64,000 nt of DNA from Bog-756 sp963828385 (GTDB taxonomy: Bacteria > Actinomycetota > Acidimicrobiia > Acidimicrobiales > RAAP-2), in NCBI GenBank assembly GCA_963828385.1, contig CAWHEF010000002.1, forward strand, positions 1,426,001-1,490,000, in the 5' to 3' direction. Shown here piece after piece: positions 51,609 through 59,885 of the stretch. Within the stretch, counting starts at the first letter, position 1. Each line of letters starts with the position of its first letter. Made by a program: the position numbers and the translations under genes. The notes under the pieces are model-generated. The model did no database searches. It was not told the origin of the DNA and saw only the letters and a list, made by a program, of their open reading frames with translations.

Positions 51609-53528
51609 CTACGGATGACCTTTTGCCGTGACGCCCGGGGCGACGGCCGGCCGGGGGGCCTGTGAGACTTTCGGGGTATCCGCCGAGGGCCGCAGGCGTC
51701 CAGAAGTGATCAGGCGGCTTCGGGCCCGAACGAGATGGCAGTGGTCGACGAGCGCCTCGGCGTCGAGGCGCGAGCGGGCCTCCAGAGCGCCCCCCACCCT
51801 CCAGCCGACGTCGGGTACCGCCCGGCACGACGACACGGTGAAGGTGAGCCTCATCGGGCGGAGCTCTCCTGTGGACAGGGGCACCTTGACACGGAGATCG
51901 CTCGTCGACCCACGCTCGAGGGGGATCGGCCCGAGGAGCCCGGCTCCTCGCGGGGTCAGGTCGACCACGCGGACCACCGACCCGTCGAGCGATCCGGTGA
52001 GCTCCACTGGGACGCGGAACCGGCGGCGGAGCTGGTGGCGCGTTCCGACCCGGGCCAGCGTGGCGGCGATCAGGGCCAGCTCCCAGCTGGCGAAGAGGAG
52101 CCCGACGGCGAGCGGCAGGTGCCCGAGTGGCGGGAGCCTCACCATCCCGGCCATCGAGAGGAGCCGGAGGGAGACGGCGACCACCAATGCCGCACCCATG
52201 GTCGCCACGAGGCGGAGCCGGGCGATCGCACGCCACCCCCCGCTGTCGACTCCCTCCTTGGGGGTGACGCTGAACGTGGTCCCGATCGGCCGGAAGAGGC
52301 CGACGATCGAGCGAAGGTAGACCCCGCTCGTCAACAGCGTTGAGCACGCGCCGTCCCACAGCGTGGTCTCTCCCCGGCAGAGGAGGGCCGAGGCGCCGAT
52401 CTCCAGGGCCATCCACGGTGCCCAGAGCACGAGGAGTTGTCCGGGGGTCGCACGCAATGGGACGAGCCCGGTCGTCAACATGACGACCAGCACGGCGAGG
52501 AGCACGAGTCGCTGCACGGGTACGAAGTACCCGAGCAGTGACGACAGATAGCTCGCACGCTGCTTCATGGTCAGGCCGCCGGCGATGACTGGGTTCTCCG
52601 GAGTTCTGATCACGGTGAGGTTGCCGTTGGCCCACCGGTCGCGCTGGAGGACGAACGAGCCGAGGTCATGGGGGGCGAGACCCTGCACCAGGACCTCGTT
52701 GTGGTACCGCGTGCGCCAACCGGCCTTGTGGAGGCGAATGGTCGTGTGGAAGTCCTCTGCGATCGTCTGGGTGGCAATGCCACCGATGTCCTCGAGGGCG
52801 CGTCGGAGAACGACCGCCGCCGAGCCGCACCAGAACGCTCCGTTGTGCCGGTCCTTGCCCGGCATGATGACGTGGAAGAACATGCTCTGATCGTGTCGGC
52901 CCGCCTCGAAGTGCTGGAACGAGTCCTGGTTGGAAAAGTCGTGGGGGGTCTGGACGAGAGCTACCGACGGATCGTCGAAGTAGCCGACCGTGGCGTCGAG
53001 GAAGTCGCGTTGTGGAACGTGGTCGGCGTCGAGCACCGCCACCAGCTGGCCGTCCGTGCACCCGAGGGCGTGGTTCAAGTTGCCGGCTTTGGCGTGCTCG
53101 TTGGTGGGTCGGGTCAAGTAGCCGACGCCGAAGCGTTGCGCCAGGTCACGCACATCGTCCCGGTGGCCGTCGTCGAGGACCCACGTCTGGTGGGGATAGG
53201 TCATGCCGCCGCAGCCGACGAGCGTGGCGGTGAGGATCTCGACAGGTTCGTCGTAGGTGCACACGAAGACATCGACGCTCGGTCGCCAGCCGATGACCGG
53301 CCGCTCCGACCTCGGGATCCGCCAGGCAAGGAACGCGAACGAAGCCAGCATGAGCCAGCCGAACACCTCACTGACGTAGAGGGCGCCGAACATCGCCGGC
53401 TGGGCGCCGTGCCACGTGGCCACCGCCCGCCAAGCAAGGTACGCCAGTCCCCATGCCAGCGCGGCGACTGCCGCGAAAGACATCGCCTGTCCCGGCCGCC
53501 ACCACCGTGCCCGCCCGCTCCGAAGCAT
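51609..53528 (-). CDS. BcsA-like GT2 glycosyltransferase with C-terminal PilZ domain
   Basis: 639 residues, cellulose synthase-like. Two or three N-terminal membrane segments, then the GT2 domain with VDVFVCTYDEP, LDADHVPQRDF, the catalytic TIAEDFHTTIRLHKAGW (TED-like) and the QRDRWANG (QxxRW) motif, then five or so membrane segments and a PilZ domain starting at RRRFRVPVEL with VRVVDLTPRGAGLLG. PilZ suggests control by cyclic di-GMP. The RxxxR and (D/N)xSxxG motifs are modified: RRRFR is there, while DLTPRG replaces DxSxxG. No BcsB, BcsZ or other synthase partners are nearby. lhr follows 21 bases or more downstream. Confidence 0.9.
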   Translation of the reverse strand: MLRSGRARWWRPGQAMSFAAVAALAWGLAYLAWRAVATWHGAQPAMFGALYVSEVFGWLMLASFAFLAWRIPRSERPVIGWRPSVDVFVCTYDEPVEILTATLVGCGGMTYPHQTWVLDDGHRDDVRDLAQRFGVGYLTRPTNEHAKAGNLNHALGCTDGQLVAVLDADHVPQRDFLDATVGYFDDPSVALVQTPHDFSNQDSFQHFEAGRHDQSMFFHVIMPGKDRHNGAFWCGSAAVVLRRALEDIGGIATQTIAEDFHTTIRLHKAGWRTRYHNEVLVQGLAPHDLGSFVLQRDRWANGNLTVIRTPENPVIAGGLTMKQRASYLSSLLGYFVPVQRLVLLAVLVVMLTTGLVPLRATPGQLLVLWAPWMALEIGASALLCRGETTLWDGACSTLLTSGVYLRSIVGLFRPIGTTFSVTPKEGVDSGGWRAIARLRLVATMGAALVVAVSLRLLSMAGMVRLPPLGHLPLAVGLLFASWELALIAATLARVGTRHQLRRRFRVPVELTGSLDGSVVRVVDLTPRGAGLLGPIPLERGSTSDLRVKVPLSTGELRPMRLTFTVSSCRAVPDVGWRVGGALEARSRLDAEALVDHCHLVRARSRLITSGRLRPSADTPKVSQAPRPAVAPGVTAKGHP

Positions 53529-53646
53529 GGCCGATGTATCGGCTCAATGGCCGGACACCTTTATGACCAGGGAGGACGATGACCGGCGAAGATCGCTGGT
53601 CGTCGACGAGGCGGAGCCGTCCCGGCCCGGCGCTGTCGGTCGGCGG

Positions 53647-54100
53647 TCAGCGGACGGCGTCGACGATATCGATCACGAGCAGCGCGGCCACCATGGTGCC
53701 GATCACCGCGTAGAGCGCGGTGAACGCCCACCGCTGGCGGTGGTCGGCGAGCCAGAACCGGCGCATGCCGAGGTAGTCGAAGGTGAGGGCGAGGATCCCG
53801 ACGGGGATGCCGATGGCGGGGCCGACACCCTTGGCCACTCCGATCAGCGGCAGGACGACTGGGAGCACCACATAGCTGAGCAGGCACCGCAGCGCCGAGA
53901 GGAAGATCGACGCGCTCGAAGATCCGATGGGTCGAGTCCTCGGCAACGGGGACCTCCCCCTCGGGGATGCGCAGGAGCGTTCGCATGCGCAGGTCCGCCC
54001 GCGACCGGGGCTGGGTCCGGGGCATCTTCGACCGCAGCGGGGGCAGCGAGCGGGAGTCGGCGGCCACGCCTGTCTCGGCGGTCACGGCCAGTTTCTCCAC
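53647..54100 (-). CDS. Small three-segment membrane protein (probable frameshift near 53908)
   Basis: The C-terminal part (about 90 residues) has three hydrophobic segments: ALRCLLSYVVLPVVLPLIGV, GPAIGIPVGILALTF and WAFTALYAVIGTMVAALLVIDIV, with an RRFWLADHRQRW motif between. This resembles a small actinobacterial membrane family with no known role. Two start choices exist. GTG at 54100 is preceded by TACGAT exactly six bases upstream and gives a 60-residue N-terminus, but needs a net +1 shift near 53908 to join. Alternatively TTG at 53946 follows GGGGGAGG by about six bases and needs no shift. I favour the former because of the promoter spacing; not certain. Confidence 0.6.
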
Positions 54101-54106
54101 CGCGCC

Positions 54107-54112
54107 ATCGTA
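54107..54112 (-). promoter_or_regulatory. TACGAT -10 box, leaderless-type
   Basis: Minus-strand TACGAT, six bases, then GTG at 54100. It points to a start upstream of the currently open membrane-protein frame. Confidence 0.45.
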
Positions 54113-54291
54113 GGCACGGGTCGCCTGTCGAGACCAGGTCGGGTGGAGCCCCGCGCCTCCTTGGCGATGTCAACGACGATGGAGGAGCCAGTAGCGTGCC
54201 TGCACGTGGGATGGTGCCGGTGAGGTCCGCGAGCGAGGGTCGCTCGGCGCCGGATGTGCAGCCCCAGCACCGTTTTCCCGCTGAGAGTCGC

Positions 54292-55320
54292 ATGTCGATG
54301 TGGTCGCTCCGCCGACCGGACGGAACCGTGCCGCCGGGTTGGTACCTGACACCCCTCCGGCTCTTCCTCGGTATCACGTTCCTCTTCGCCGGCCTGCAGA
54401 AGCTCTCCAATCCGGCATTCTTCCGCGCCTCTAGTCCGATCTCGATCCATGCCCAGATGGTCGGTGCGGCCGCTTCCAGCCCGATCCACGGTCTCGTCCA
54501 CCATCTGGTCTCGGTCTCCACGCCGATCGGGGTGATCATCGCCCTCGGCGAGGTGGCAATCGGGATCGGAGTCCTCATCGGACTGTGGGTGCGGGTGGCG
54601 GCAGGAACGGGGATGGTCCTCTCCTTCAGCCTCTTCCTGACCGTGAGCTTCCACGCCTCCCCGTACTACACCGGTTCGGACATCGTCTTCCTCTTCGCCT
54701 GGACCCCGCTCGTGCTGGCCGGGGCCGGTGGAGCTCCAGCGCTCGACACGTGGCTCGATCGGCCGACGGCGACGGCGGCCACCGTTGTGCCGAACATCCC
54801 TCGCCGCCAGGTGATCTCGAAGGGTGCGGCCACCGGTCTGGCCGCGATCGCAACCCTGGCGCTCAGCGGCCTGGCCGCCGCCACCGGTCGGGCGGTACGA
54901 GGAGCCGACGAAAACGACGCGTCCACCGAACCCACTCTCGGCGCCGCGTCGCCGACGACCACGTCATCTCCTGGAAGTGCCTCCACGGAGACCACCGAGA
55001 CCACGCCTTCGGGCCGTTCCGTCGGCCCCGCATCGGAGGTTCCGGTGGGAGGGGCTGCGGCCTTCACGGACCCGGGCAGCGGTGACCCGGCGCTGGTGAT
55101 CCAAGCGGTGGCTCATCAGTTCGTGGCGTTCGACGCTGTCTGCCCTCATGCAGGGTGCACGGTCGGCTACCAAGCTTCGGCCGACATCATCGCCTGTCCA
55201 TGCCATGGCTCGGAGTTCGACCCCCGGACAGGATCGGTCATTCGGGGCCCTGCCACACGCGGCCTCTCGCCGATTCCGATCACCGAGGGGCCGAGCGGCG
55301 AGCTCTACGTATCCCAGTGA
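54292..55320 (+). CDS. DoxX-Rieske fusion protein with internal twin-arginine segment
   Basis: 342 residues. Residues 18-155 form a DoxX-like four-helix membrane domain (LRLFLGITFLFAGLQKLSNP, IIALGEVAIGIGVLIGLWVRV, GMVLSFSLFLTVSFHASPYY). At 171-172 a double arginine (PNIPRRQVISKGAATG) precedes a hydrophobic run to about 195, like a Tat signal placed inside the protein. A Thr/Ser-rich linker follows, then a Rieske [2Fe-2S] domain: ligands Cys284, His286, Cys302, His305 and the disulfide pair Cys289 and Cys304. The likely role is electron transfer from quinone or thiol chemistry at the outer membrane face. Start ATG 54292; ATG 54298 is also possible. Confidence 0.9.
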   Translation: MSMWSLRRPDGTVPPGWYLTPLRLFLGITFLFAGLQKLSNPAFFRASSPISIHAQMVGAAASSPIHGLVHHLVSVSTPIGVIIALGEVAIGIGVLIGLWVRVAAGTGMVLSFSLFLTVSFHASPYYTGSDIVFLFAWTPLVLAGAGGAPALDTWLDRPTATAATVVPNIPRRQVISKGAATGLAAIATLALSGLAAATGRAVRGADENDASTEPTLGAASPTTTSSPGSASTETTETTPSGRSVGPASEVPVGGAAAFTDPGSGDPALVIQAVAHQFVAFDAVCPHAGCTVGYQASADIIACPCHGSEFDPRTGSVIRGPATRGLSPIPITEGPSGELYVSQ

Positions 55321-55364
55321 TTGCCGAATTGGCCTCCGGAGCCGAGGGTGTCGGGCCGTTCGGG

Positions 55365-55400
55365 TACCATGTGACCGTGTCACTGACGGCGTCGCGGTAA
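55365..55400 (+). promoter_or_regulatory. TACCAT box with seven-codon leader frame before the desaturase
   Basis: TACCAT (55365-55370), six bases, then GTG 55377 opening a frame of seven codons (VSLTASR) that ends in TAA at 55398-55400, four bases before the desaturase ATG. Either a leaderless leader peptide, or the true N-terminus of the desaturase separated by one inserted base. Confidence 0.4.
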
Positions 55401-55404
55401 TCGA

Positions 55405-56646
55405 ATGAGCACATCCGGCGTCCCGACGAGAGGCACAAGCGAGCTTCTGCCCAGGCCCATCTCGACGGAGAAGGACCCACCGGCAGGCGATTCGGGGCGG
55501 ATGGCATGGGTCTCCGGCATCCCGTTCTTCGCCTTCCACCTCGCTCCCTTCGCTGCGCTCTTCGTGGCAGTGACCTGGAGGGACTGGGCCTTGTGCGGCC
55601 TCCTGTACGTGCTGAGGATGTTCTTCATCACCGCCGGCTACCACCGGTACTTCTCGCATCGCACCTACCGGATGGGCCGGGTGGGTCAGTTCGTCATGGC
55701 GTTCGGCGGAACGACCGCCGTCCAGAAGGGGCCGTTGTGGTGGTCAGGTCATCACCGCGTGCATCACCGGTACACCGATGTCGACAACGACGTGCATTCC
55801 CCGCGAGACGGGTTCTGGTGGAGCCACGTCGGTTGGATCCTGTCGACCCGCTACAAGCAGACCGACTACGACAGCGTGAAGGACTTCTCTCGGATACCCG
55901 AGCTCCGGCTGCTCAACCGGCTCTGGTGGGTCGGACCGCTGCTCACGGCCGTGGCCTGCTGGCTCCTCGGGGGATGGGGCGGACTCCTGATCGGCTTCGT
56001 GCTGTCCACCGTTCTCCTCTGGCACGGCACGTTCGTCGTCAACTCGCTTGCCCACCTCGTCGGACGACGTCGCTACGCCACACCTGACACGAGCCGGAAC
56101 TCGATGGTCATCGCCCTCGTCACCGGGGGTGAGGGATGGCACAACAACCACCACTACCTTCCGGCCTCCTCCCGGCAGGGATTCACGTGGTGGGAGATCG
56201 ACCCGACCTGGTACGTGCTGCGCGGCCTGGCGGCGGTGCACGTCGTCCGTGATCTGAGAGTCCCGCCGCGCCGATTGCTCGATCAGGCCCGGGTCCGGGA
56301 CGGCGCCTTCGACATCGGGATGTTCCGCTCGTACTGGGAACGGGCCGCCCGGACGACGGGTGAGCGCATCGCCGACCTCACCGCCCGTCCCATCTCGGCG
56401 TCGTCCGAGATGGACGATGTCCCCGAACGTTCCGCCGGCGAACGGCTGTCGGCGACCTCCGGTCCCGATGCTGGTGGCGGTACGGCGGCCGGAGGTGCAG
56501 CCGGAACGGCCGAGTCGCTCGCCGCCCTGTCCGGGCTGATCGGTCGCGCGCTCGAGTCGGCCGATCAACTGGCCGCCGCCACCAGGCGGACCCGCCGTCT
56601 CGCTTCGTCCATGCACCGAGAGCCCGGCTCCGACCCCGCCGGCTGA
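55405..56646 (+). CDS. Acyl-CoA/acyl-lipid delta-9 type fatty acid desaturase
   Basis: 413 residues, membrane di-iron desaturase. The three histidine boxes are complete: HRYFSH near residue 80, HRVHHRYTD near 117 and HNNHHYLP near 247. Four hydrophobic segments are spaced as in stearoyl-CoA desaturases. Inserts a double bond in saturated acyl chains using oxygen and an electron donor; the Rieske fusion just upstream is not a known donor. The C-terminal 90 residues, rich in Ala/Gly/Ser, are an extension beyond the desaturase domain. The next gene starts two bases after the stop. Confidence 0.93.
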   Translation: MSTSGVPTRGTSELLPRPISTEKDPPAGDSGRMAWVSGIPFFAFHLAPFAALFVAVTWRDWALCGLLYVLRMFFITAGYHRYFSHRTYRMGRVGQFVMAFGGTTAVQKGPLWWSGHHRVHHRYTDVDNDVHSPRDGFWWSHVGWILSTRYKQTDYDSVKDFSRIPELRLLNRLWWVGPLLTAVACWLLGGWGGLLIGFVLSTVLLWHGTFVVNSLAHLVGRRRYATPDTSRNSMVIALVTGGEGWHNNHHYLPASSRQGFTWWEIDPTWYVLRGLAAVHVVRDLRVPPRRLLDQARVRDGAFDIGMFRSYWERAARTTGERIADLTARPISASSEMDDVPERSAGERLSATSGPDAGGGTAAGGAAGTAESLAALSGLIGRALESADQLAAATRRTRRLASSMHREPGSDPAG

Positions 56647-56648
56647 CC

Positions 56649-57458
56649 GTGGGAGCGGTCGAAGGGGCGTTCGCGGCCGCCTCGCTGTGGATCATCGACC
56701 TCGATGGGGTGGTGTGGCTGGCCGGTGAGCCGATCGGCGATGTCGGTGAGGCAATCTCCGACCTGCGTGCCGACGGCGTCCGGATCGCCTTCGCCACCAA
56801 CAACTCCGCGCCGACCACGACGGAGCTGCTGGACAGGCTCGGACGGCTGGGGATCGACGCCGATCCCGGGGATCTCGTGACGTCCGCTCGGGCACTGGCG
56901 TCGCTGCTCGAGCCCGGTCAGACGGTATCGGTGCTCGCCGAAGGGGGAGTGCTCGAAGCGCTCGATGATCGCGGGATCGACATGGTCGAAAACCAGCCCG
57001 TCGATGCCGCCGTTGTGGGTTGGAGCCACACGTTCGACTTCGACCGGCTCGCCTCGGCGGCATCGGCCGCCCGGGAGAGCGGTCGTCTGCTCGCCACCAA
57101 CGAGGACCCCACCCATCCAACCCCTCACGGCCTGGTCCCCGGGTCCGGAGCACTGCTGGCCGCGGTGGCTACGGCTTCAGGGGTCGTGCCCGAAATAGCG
57201 GGCAAACCGCACAGGGCGACGGTGGCGCTGGTCGAGTCCCAGTTCGATCTTCGTCACGGGTCCTCGGCCGTCCTGGTCGGCGATCAGCCGGGGACCGACG
57301 GCAGGCTCGCCCAGCGGCTCGGCATTCCCTTCGCACTGGTCGACTCCGGTGTCACGGCACCGGGAACGGACGGAGTCGGCGTCCCGGTGGCGATCCGGGC
57401 GCCCGATCTCGTGTCTCTCATCCGGCGCTGCCGGCGCGCCGAACGCTCACCAACGTAG
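56649..57458 (+). CDS. HAD-superfamily phosphatase, NagD-like
   Basis: 269 residues, class IIA HAD. Motif I is IIDLDGVVW, with Asp nucleophile and Asp acid, followed by ATNNSAPTT (motif II Thr/Asn type), GKPHRATV (motif III Lys) and VGDQPGTDGRLAQRLG (motif IV). The cap includes GWSHTFDFDRL. Likely a phosphatase for nucleotide or sugar phosphates. Start GTG 56649. Its place ahead of a basic protein, tlyA, nadK and recN matches the order in mycobacteria. Confidence 0.93.
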   Translation: MGAVEGAFAAASLWIIDLDGVVWLAGEPIGDVGEAISDLRADGVRIAFATNNSAPTTTELLDRLGRLGIDADPGDLVTSARALASLLEPGQTVSVLAEGGVLEALDDRGIDMVENQPVDAAVVGWSHTFDFDRLASAASAARESGRLLATNEDPTHPTPHGLVPGSGALLAAVATASGVVPEIAGKPHRATVALVESQFDLRHGSSAVLVGDQPGTDGRLAQRLGIPFALVDSGVTAPGTDGVGVPVAIRAPDLVSLIRRCRRAERSPT

Positions 57459-57484
57459 GGACTGTTCTTTCCGACCGTTGCAAG

Positions 57485-57490
57485 TACAGT
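57485..57490 (+). promoter_or_regulatory. TACAGT -10 box, leaderless-type
   Basis: TACAGT, six bases (gggagc), then ATG 57497 of the basic protein gene. The spacer ggag could double as a weak ribosome site. Confidence 0.5.
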
Positions 57491-57496
57491 GGGAGC

Positions 57497-58162
57497 ATGG
57501 CGAAGAACGATGCGTTTCAGCGATACCTCGACGCCGGTGTCGCCTTCACCAACATGACCCGGGCCCGGGCCGAGGAGTTGGTGAGCGAGTTGATCCGAGA
57601 CGGCGAGCTCCAGGGCAAGGAAGCTCGCGCCTGGGTCGACGAGATCCTGGCCCGCAGTAGGAAGAACCGCGACAGCCTGGTGGACAACGTGCGGGACGAG
57701 GTGACCCGTCAGCTCGAACACCTCGGCATCGCCGACGACCTGGTGGCGAAGGTGGGCGACATCCTGGATCGGACCGCCGACGCGGGCCGGACCGCGGCCA
57801 GCCGTACCGCCGCCTCGGCCAAGAAGGCCACGGACCGCGCGACAGCCAAGACGTCGCCGGCGAAGAAGACCACGGCGAAGAGGTCTGCGGCGAAGAAGAC
57901 CACGGCGAAGAGGTCTGCGGCGAAGAAGACCACGGCCAAGAAGTCGGCGGCCAAGAGGTCTGCGGCCAAGAAGACCACAGCCAGGAAGTCGCCGGCGAAG
58001 AAGGCCACGGCCAAGAAGTCGCCTGCCAAGAAGTCGGCGGCCAGGAAGACCACGGCCAAGAAGTCGCCTGCCAAGAAGTCGGCGGCCAGGAAGACCACAG
58101 CCAGGAAGTCGCCGGCGAAGAAGGCTGCTGCTCGCCGCCCGGGCACCAGGTCGGCCGGCTGA
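57497..58162 (+). CDS. Histone-H1-like protein with phasin-like N-terminus and Lys/Ala repeats
   Basis: 221 residues. Residues 1-95 are helical and contain AGVAFTNMTRARAEELVSELIRDGEL and EARAWVDEILARSRKNRD, a phasin/PhaF-like or scaffold-type segment found in actinobacterial proteins at this position. Residues 105-221 are a tail of SAAKKTTAK- and SPAKK-type repeats as in bacterial H1-like nucleoid proteins. DNA binding by the tail is inferred from charge; the N-terminal role is not known. TACAGT six bases upstream suggests a leaderless message. Confidence 0.88.
   Translation: MAKNDAFQRYLDAGVAFTNMTRARAEELVSELIRDGELQGKEARAWVDEILARSRKNRDSLVDNVRDEVTRQLEHLGIADDLVAKVGDILDRTADAGRTAASRTAASAKKATDRATAKTSPAKKTTAKRSAAKKTTAKRSAAKKTTAKKSAAKRSAAKKTTARKSPAKKATAKKSPAKKSAARKTTAKKSPAKKSAARKTTARKSPAKKAAARRPGTRSAG
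57861..58110 (+). repeat. In-frame tandem repeats coding the Lys/Ala tail
   Basis: A 30-base unit at 57861-57890 is repeated exactly at 57891-57920 and in part after that. A 45-base unit at 58021-58065 is repeated at 58066-58110 with two changes. All units are multiples of 15 bases (five codons), so copy-number change keeps the frame. Short reads may misassemble this part. Confidence 0.85.
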
Positions 58163-59055
58163 CCGGCAACCGCCGGCAAAGGCTGGACCAGGTCCTGGTC
58201 GATCGGGGGCTGGCGGCAAGCCGAACCCAGGCTGCCGATCTGGTGGACCGGCACCTCGTCCTCGTGTCGGGAGCCGTGGCCGACAAGGCGGCCCGACTGG
58301 TCGCCCGCGGTGATCCCGTCGAGGTGCGCCGGGGCGCCCCTCGGTTCGTGGGTCGGGGAGGGGAGAAGCTCGACGCCGCGCTCACCCGGTTCGGTATCGA
58401 CGTCTCCGGCCTCAGTGCGCTCGACGCCGGGTCGTCCACAGGCGGGTTCACGGACTGCCTCCTCCAGCGGGGTGCGCGTCGTGTGGTGGCCGTCGATGTT
58501 GGTCGCAACCAACTCAACGCCCGTCTCGCCGCCGACCCGCGAGTGGAGTCACGCGAACGCCTGGACATCCGCGAGGTGACAGTCGAGCATCTCGGCGGCC
58601 GGCCAGTCGACATGGTCACCGCCGATCTCTCGTTCATCTCGGTGACCCGCGCCGTGCCCGTGCTCGTTGGCGGTCTGGCCGCACCCAGAGCCCCCCTGGT
58701 GCTCTTGGTCAAGCCGCAGTTCGAGGCGGGCAGGGCCGAGGCATCCCGCGGACATGGGATCATCCGCGACCCCGGCGTCCAGCGGCGGACGCTCGGTGAG
58801 GTGGCGGTATCGCTGACGGAGGCGGGAGCGGCCATCATGGGTGTCATGTCTTCGCCGTTGACCGGCTCCGCCGGCAACATCGAATTCTTCATCCATGCCA
58901 CTGTCCCCGCGGTGGTGAGCGGGGCCGGGGAGCGGACCGGAGCGGGAAAGGGTACCTCCACGCCGCCGCCCGGCGAGCTCGAGGGATGGCTCGACGCGGC
59001 GGTGGCCGAAGCGCACCGGGCGGATCTCGCACGATCGGCCTCCCCGTGGCGCTGA
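58159..59055 (+). CDS. tlyA: TlyA-family rRNA 2'-O-methyltransferase / hemolysin-like protein
   Basis: 298 residues: N-terminal S4 RNA-binding domain (RLDQVLVDRGLAASRTQAADLV) and an FtsJ-like methyltransferase with LDAGSSTGGFTDCLLQRGA, VVAVDVG, DMVTADLSFIS and LLVKPQFE (K-D-K type residues). In mycobacteria TlyA methylates 16S and 23S rRNA and its loss gives capreomycin resistance. The only starts keeping the whole S4 domain lie before residue 8; a CTG at 58159-58161 overlaps the upstream TGA as CTGA and fits best. ATG 58243 would cut the S4 domain in half. Confidence 0.9.
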   Translation: MTGNRRQRLDQVLVDRGLAASRTQAADLVDRHLVLVSGAVADKAARLVARGDPVEVRRGAPRFVGRGGEKLDAALTRFGIDVSGLSALDAGSSTGGFTDCLLQRGARRVVAVDVGRNQLNARLAADPRVESRERLDIREVTVEHLGGRPVDMVTADLSFISVTRAVPVLVGGLAAPRAPLVLLVKPQFEAGRAEASRGHGIIRDPGVQRRTLGEVAVSLTEAGAAIMGVMSSPLTGSAGNIEFFIHATVPAVVSGAGERTGAGKGTSTPPPGELEGWLDAAVAEAHRADLARSASPWR

Positions 59056-59870
59056 TCGCCTTCTATGCGCATCCGCAGCGGGAGGAAGCAGCCGAGCTGG
59101 CCAAACGGGCGGCGGGATGGCTGGCCGAGCGCGGTCACCAGTCGACGTTCTCGGTCCTCTCAGACGGCCTGGGCTCCGTGGAAGGCGCCGACCTCGTGGT
59201 GAGCCTCGGGGGAGATGGCACGCTCCTGCGCTCCGTCGAGGTGGCCTCCGCAGCCGACGTGCCGGTGCTCGGTGTCAACCTCGGCAGGCTCGGGTTCCTC
59301 ACGCAGATCGAACCGAACGGTCTCGAGCCCGCTCTGGCGTCCTTCCTCGCCGGCACCCATCGCATCGAGGAGCGGATGATGCTGGCGGTGACCGCACACG
59401 GCACCGGTGGCACCGAACCCGCCGTGGCCATGGCCCTGAACGAGGCCGCCGTCGAGAAGACGGTGCCCGGTCATACGGTGCGCGTCGCCGCCTCCGTCGA
59501 CAACCGGCCGTTCGTGACCTATGCCGCCGACGGCCTTCTCGTGTCCACCCCGACGGGATCGACGGCGTACAACCTCTCGGCCCGCGGTCCGCTTCTCTCA
59601 CCTGAGCTGCGCGCCATCGTGGTCACGCCGGTGTCGCCGCACATGCTCTTCGACCGCCCCCTCGTGCTCGACCCCAGCCAGCGTCTCGAGCTGGAGGTGC
59701 TGGAGCCCCGCCCGGCCGTCCTGGTTGTGGACGGGGTCACGGTCGCCACCCTCGAGCCGGGCTCCAGGGTGGTGTGCGAGGCCGGAACACGGCCGGCCCG
59801 GCTCGTCGCGCTCGGCACGCCGAGCTTCCACACCATCGTCCGGGCCAAGTTCCACCTCGCCGACCGGTAG
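59046..59870 (+). CDS. nadK: NAD kinase
   Basis: 274 residues. Phosphorylates NAD to NADP. Catalytic GGDG in VSLGGDGTLLRS, then VNLGRLGFLT, the MALNEAAVEK segment and TPTGSTAYNLSARGPL with PHMLFDRPLVL, all diagnostic. GTG 59046 overlaps the tlyA end by ten bases and begins just before IAFYAHPQREEA, the usual N-terminal strand; the frame is open further upstream but without conserved sequence. Confidence 0.95.
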   Translation: MALIAFYAHPQREEAAELAKRAAGWLAERGHQSTFSVLSDGLGSVEGADLVVSLGGDGTLLRSVEVASAADVPVLGVNLGRLGFLTQIEPNGLEPALASFLAGTHRIEERMMLAVTAHGTGGTEPAVAMALNEAAVEKTVPGHTVRVAASVDNRPFVTYAADGLLVSTPTGSTAYNLSARGPLLSPELRAIVVTPVSPHMLFDRPLVLDPSQRLELEVLEPRPAVLVVDGVTVATLEPGSRVVCEAGTRPARLVALGTPSFHTIVRAKFHLADR

Positions 59871-59885
59871 GTGGTGGAACGCGGA

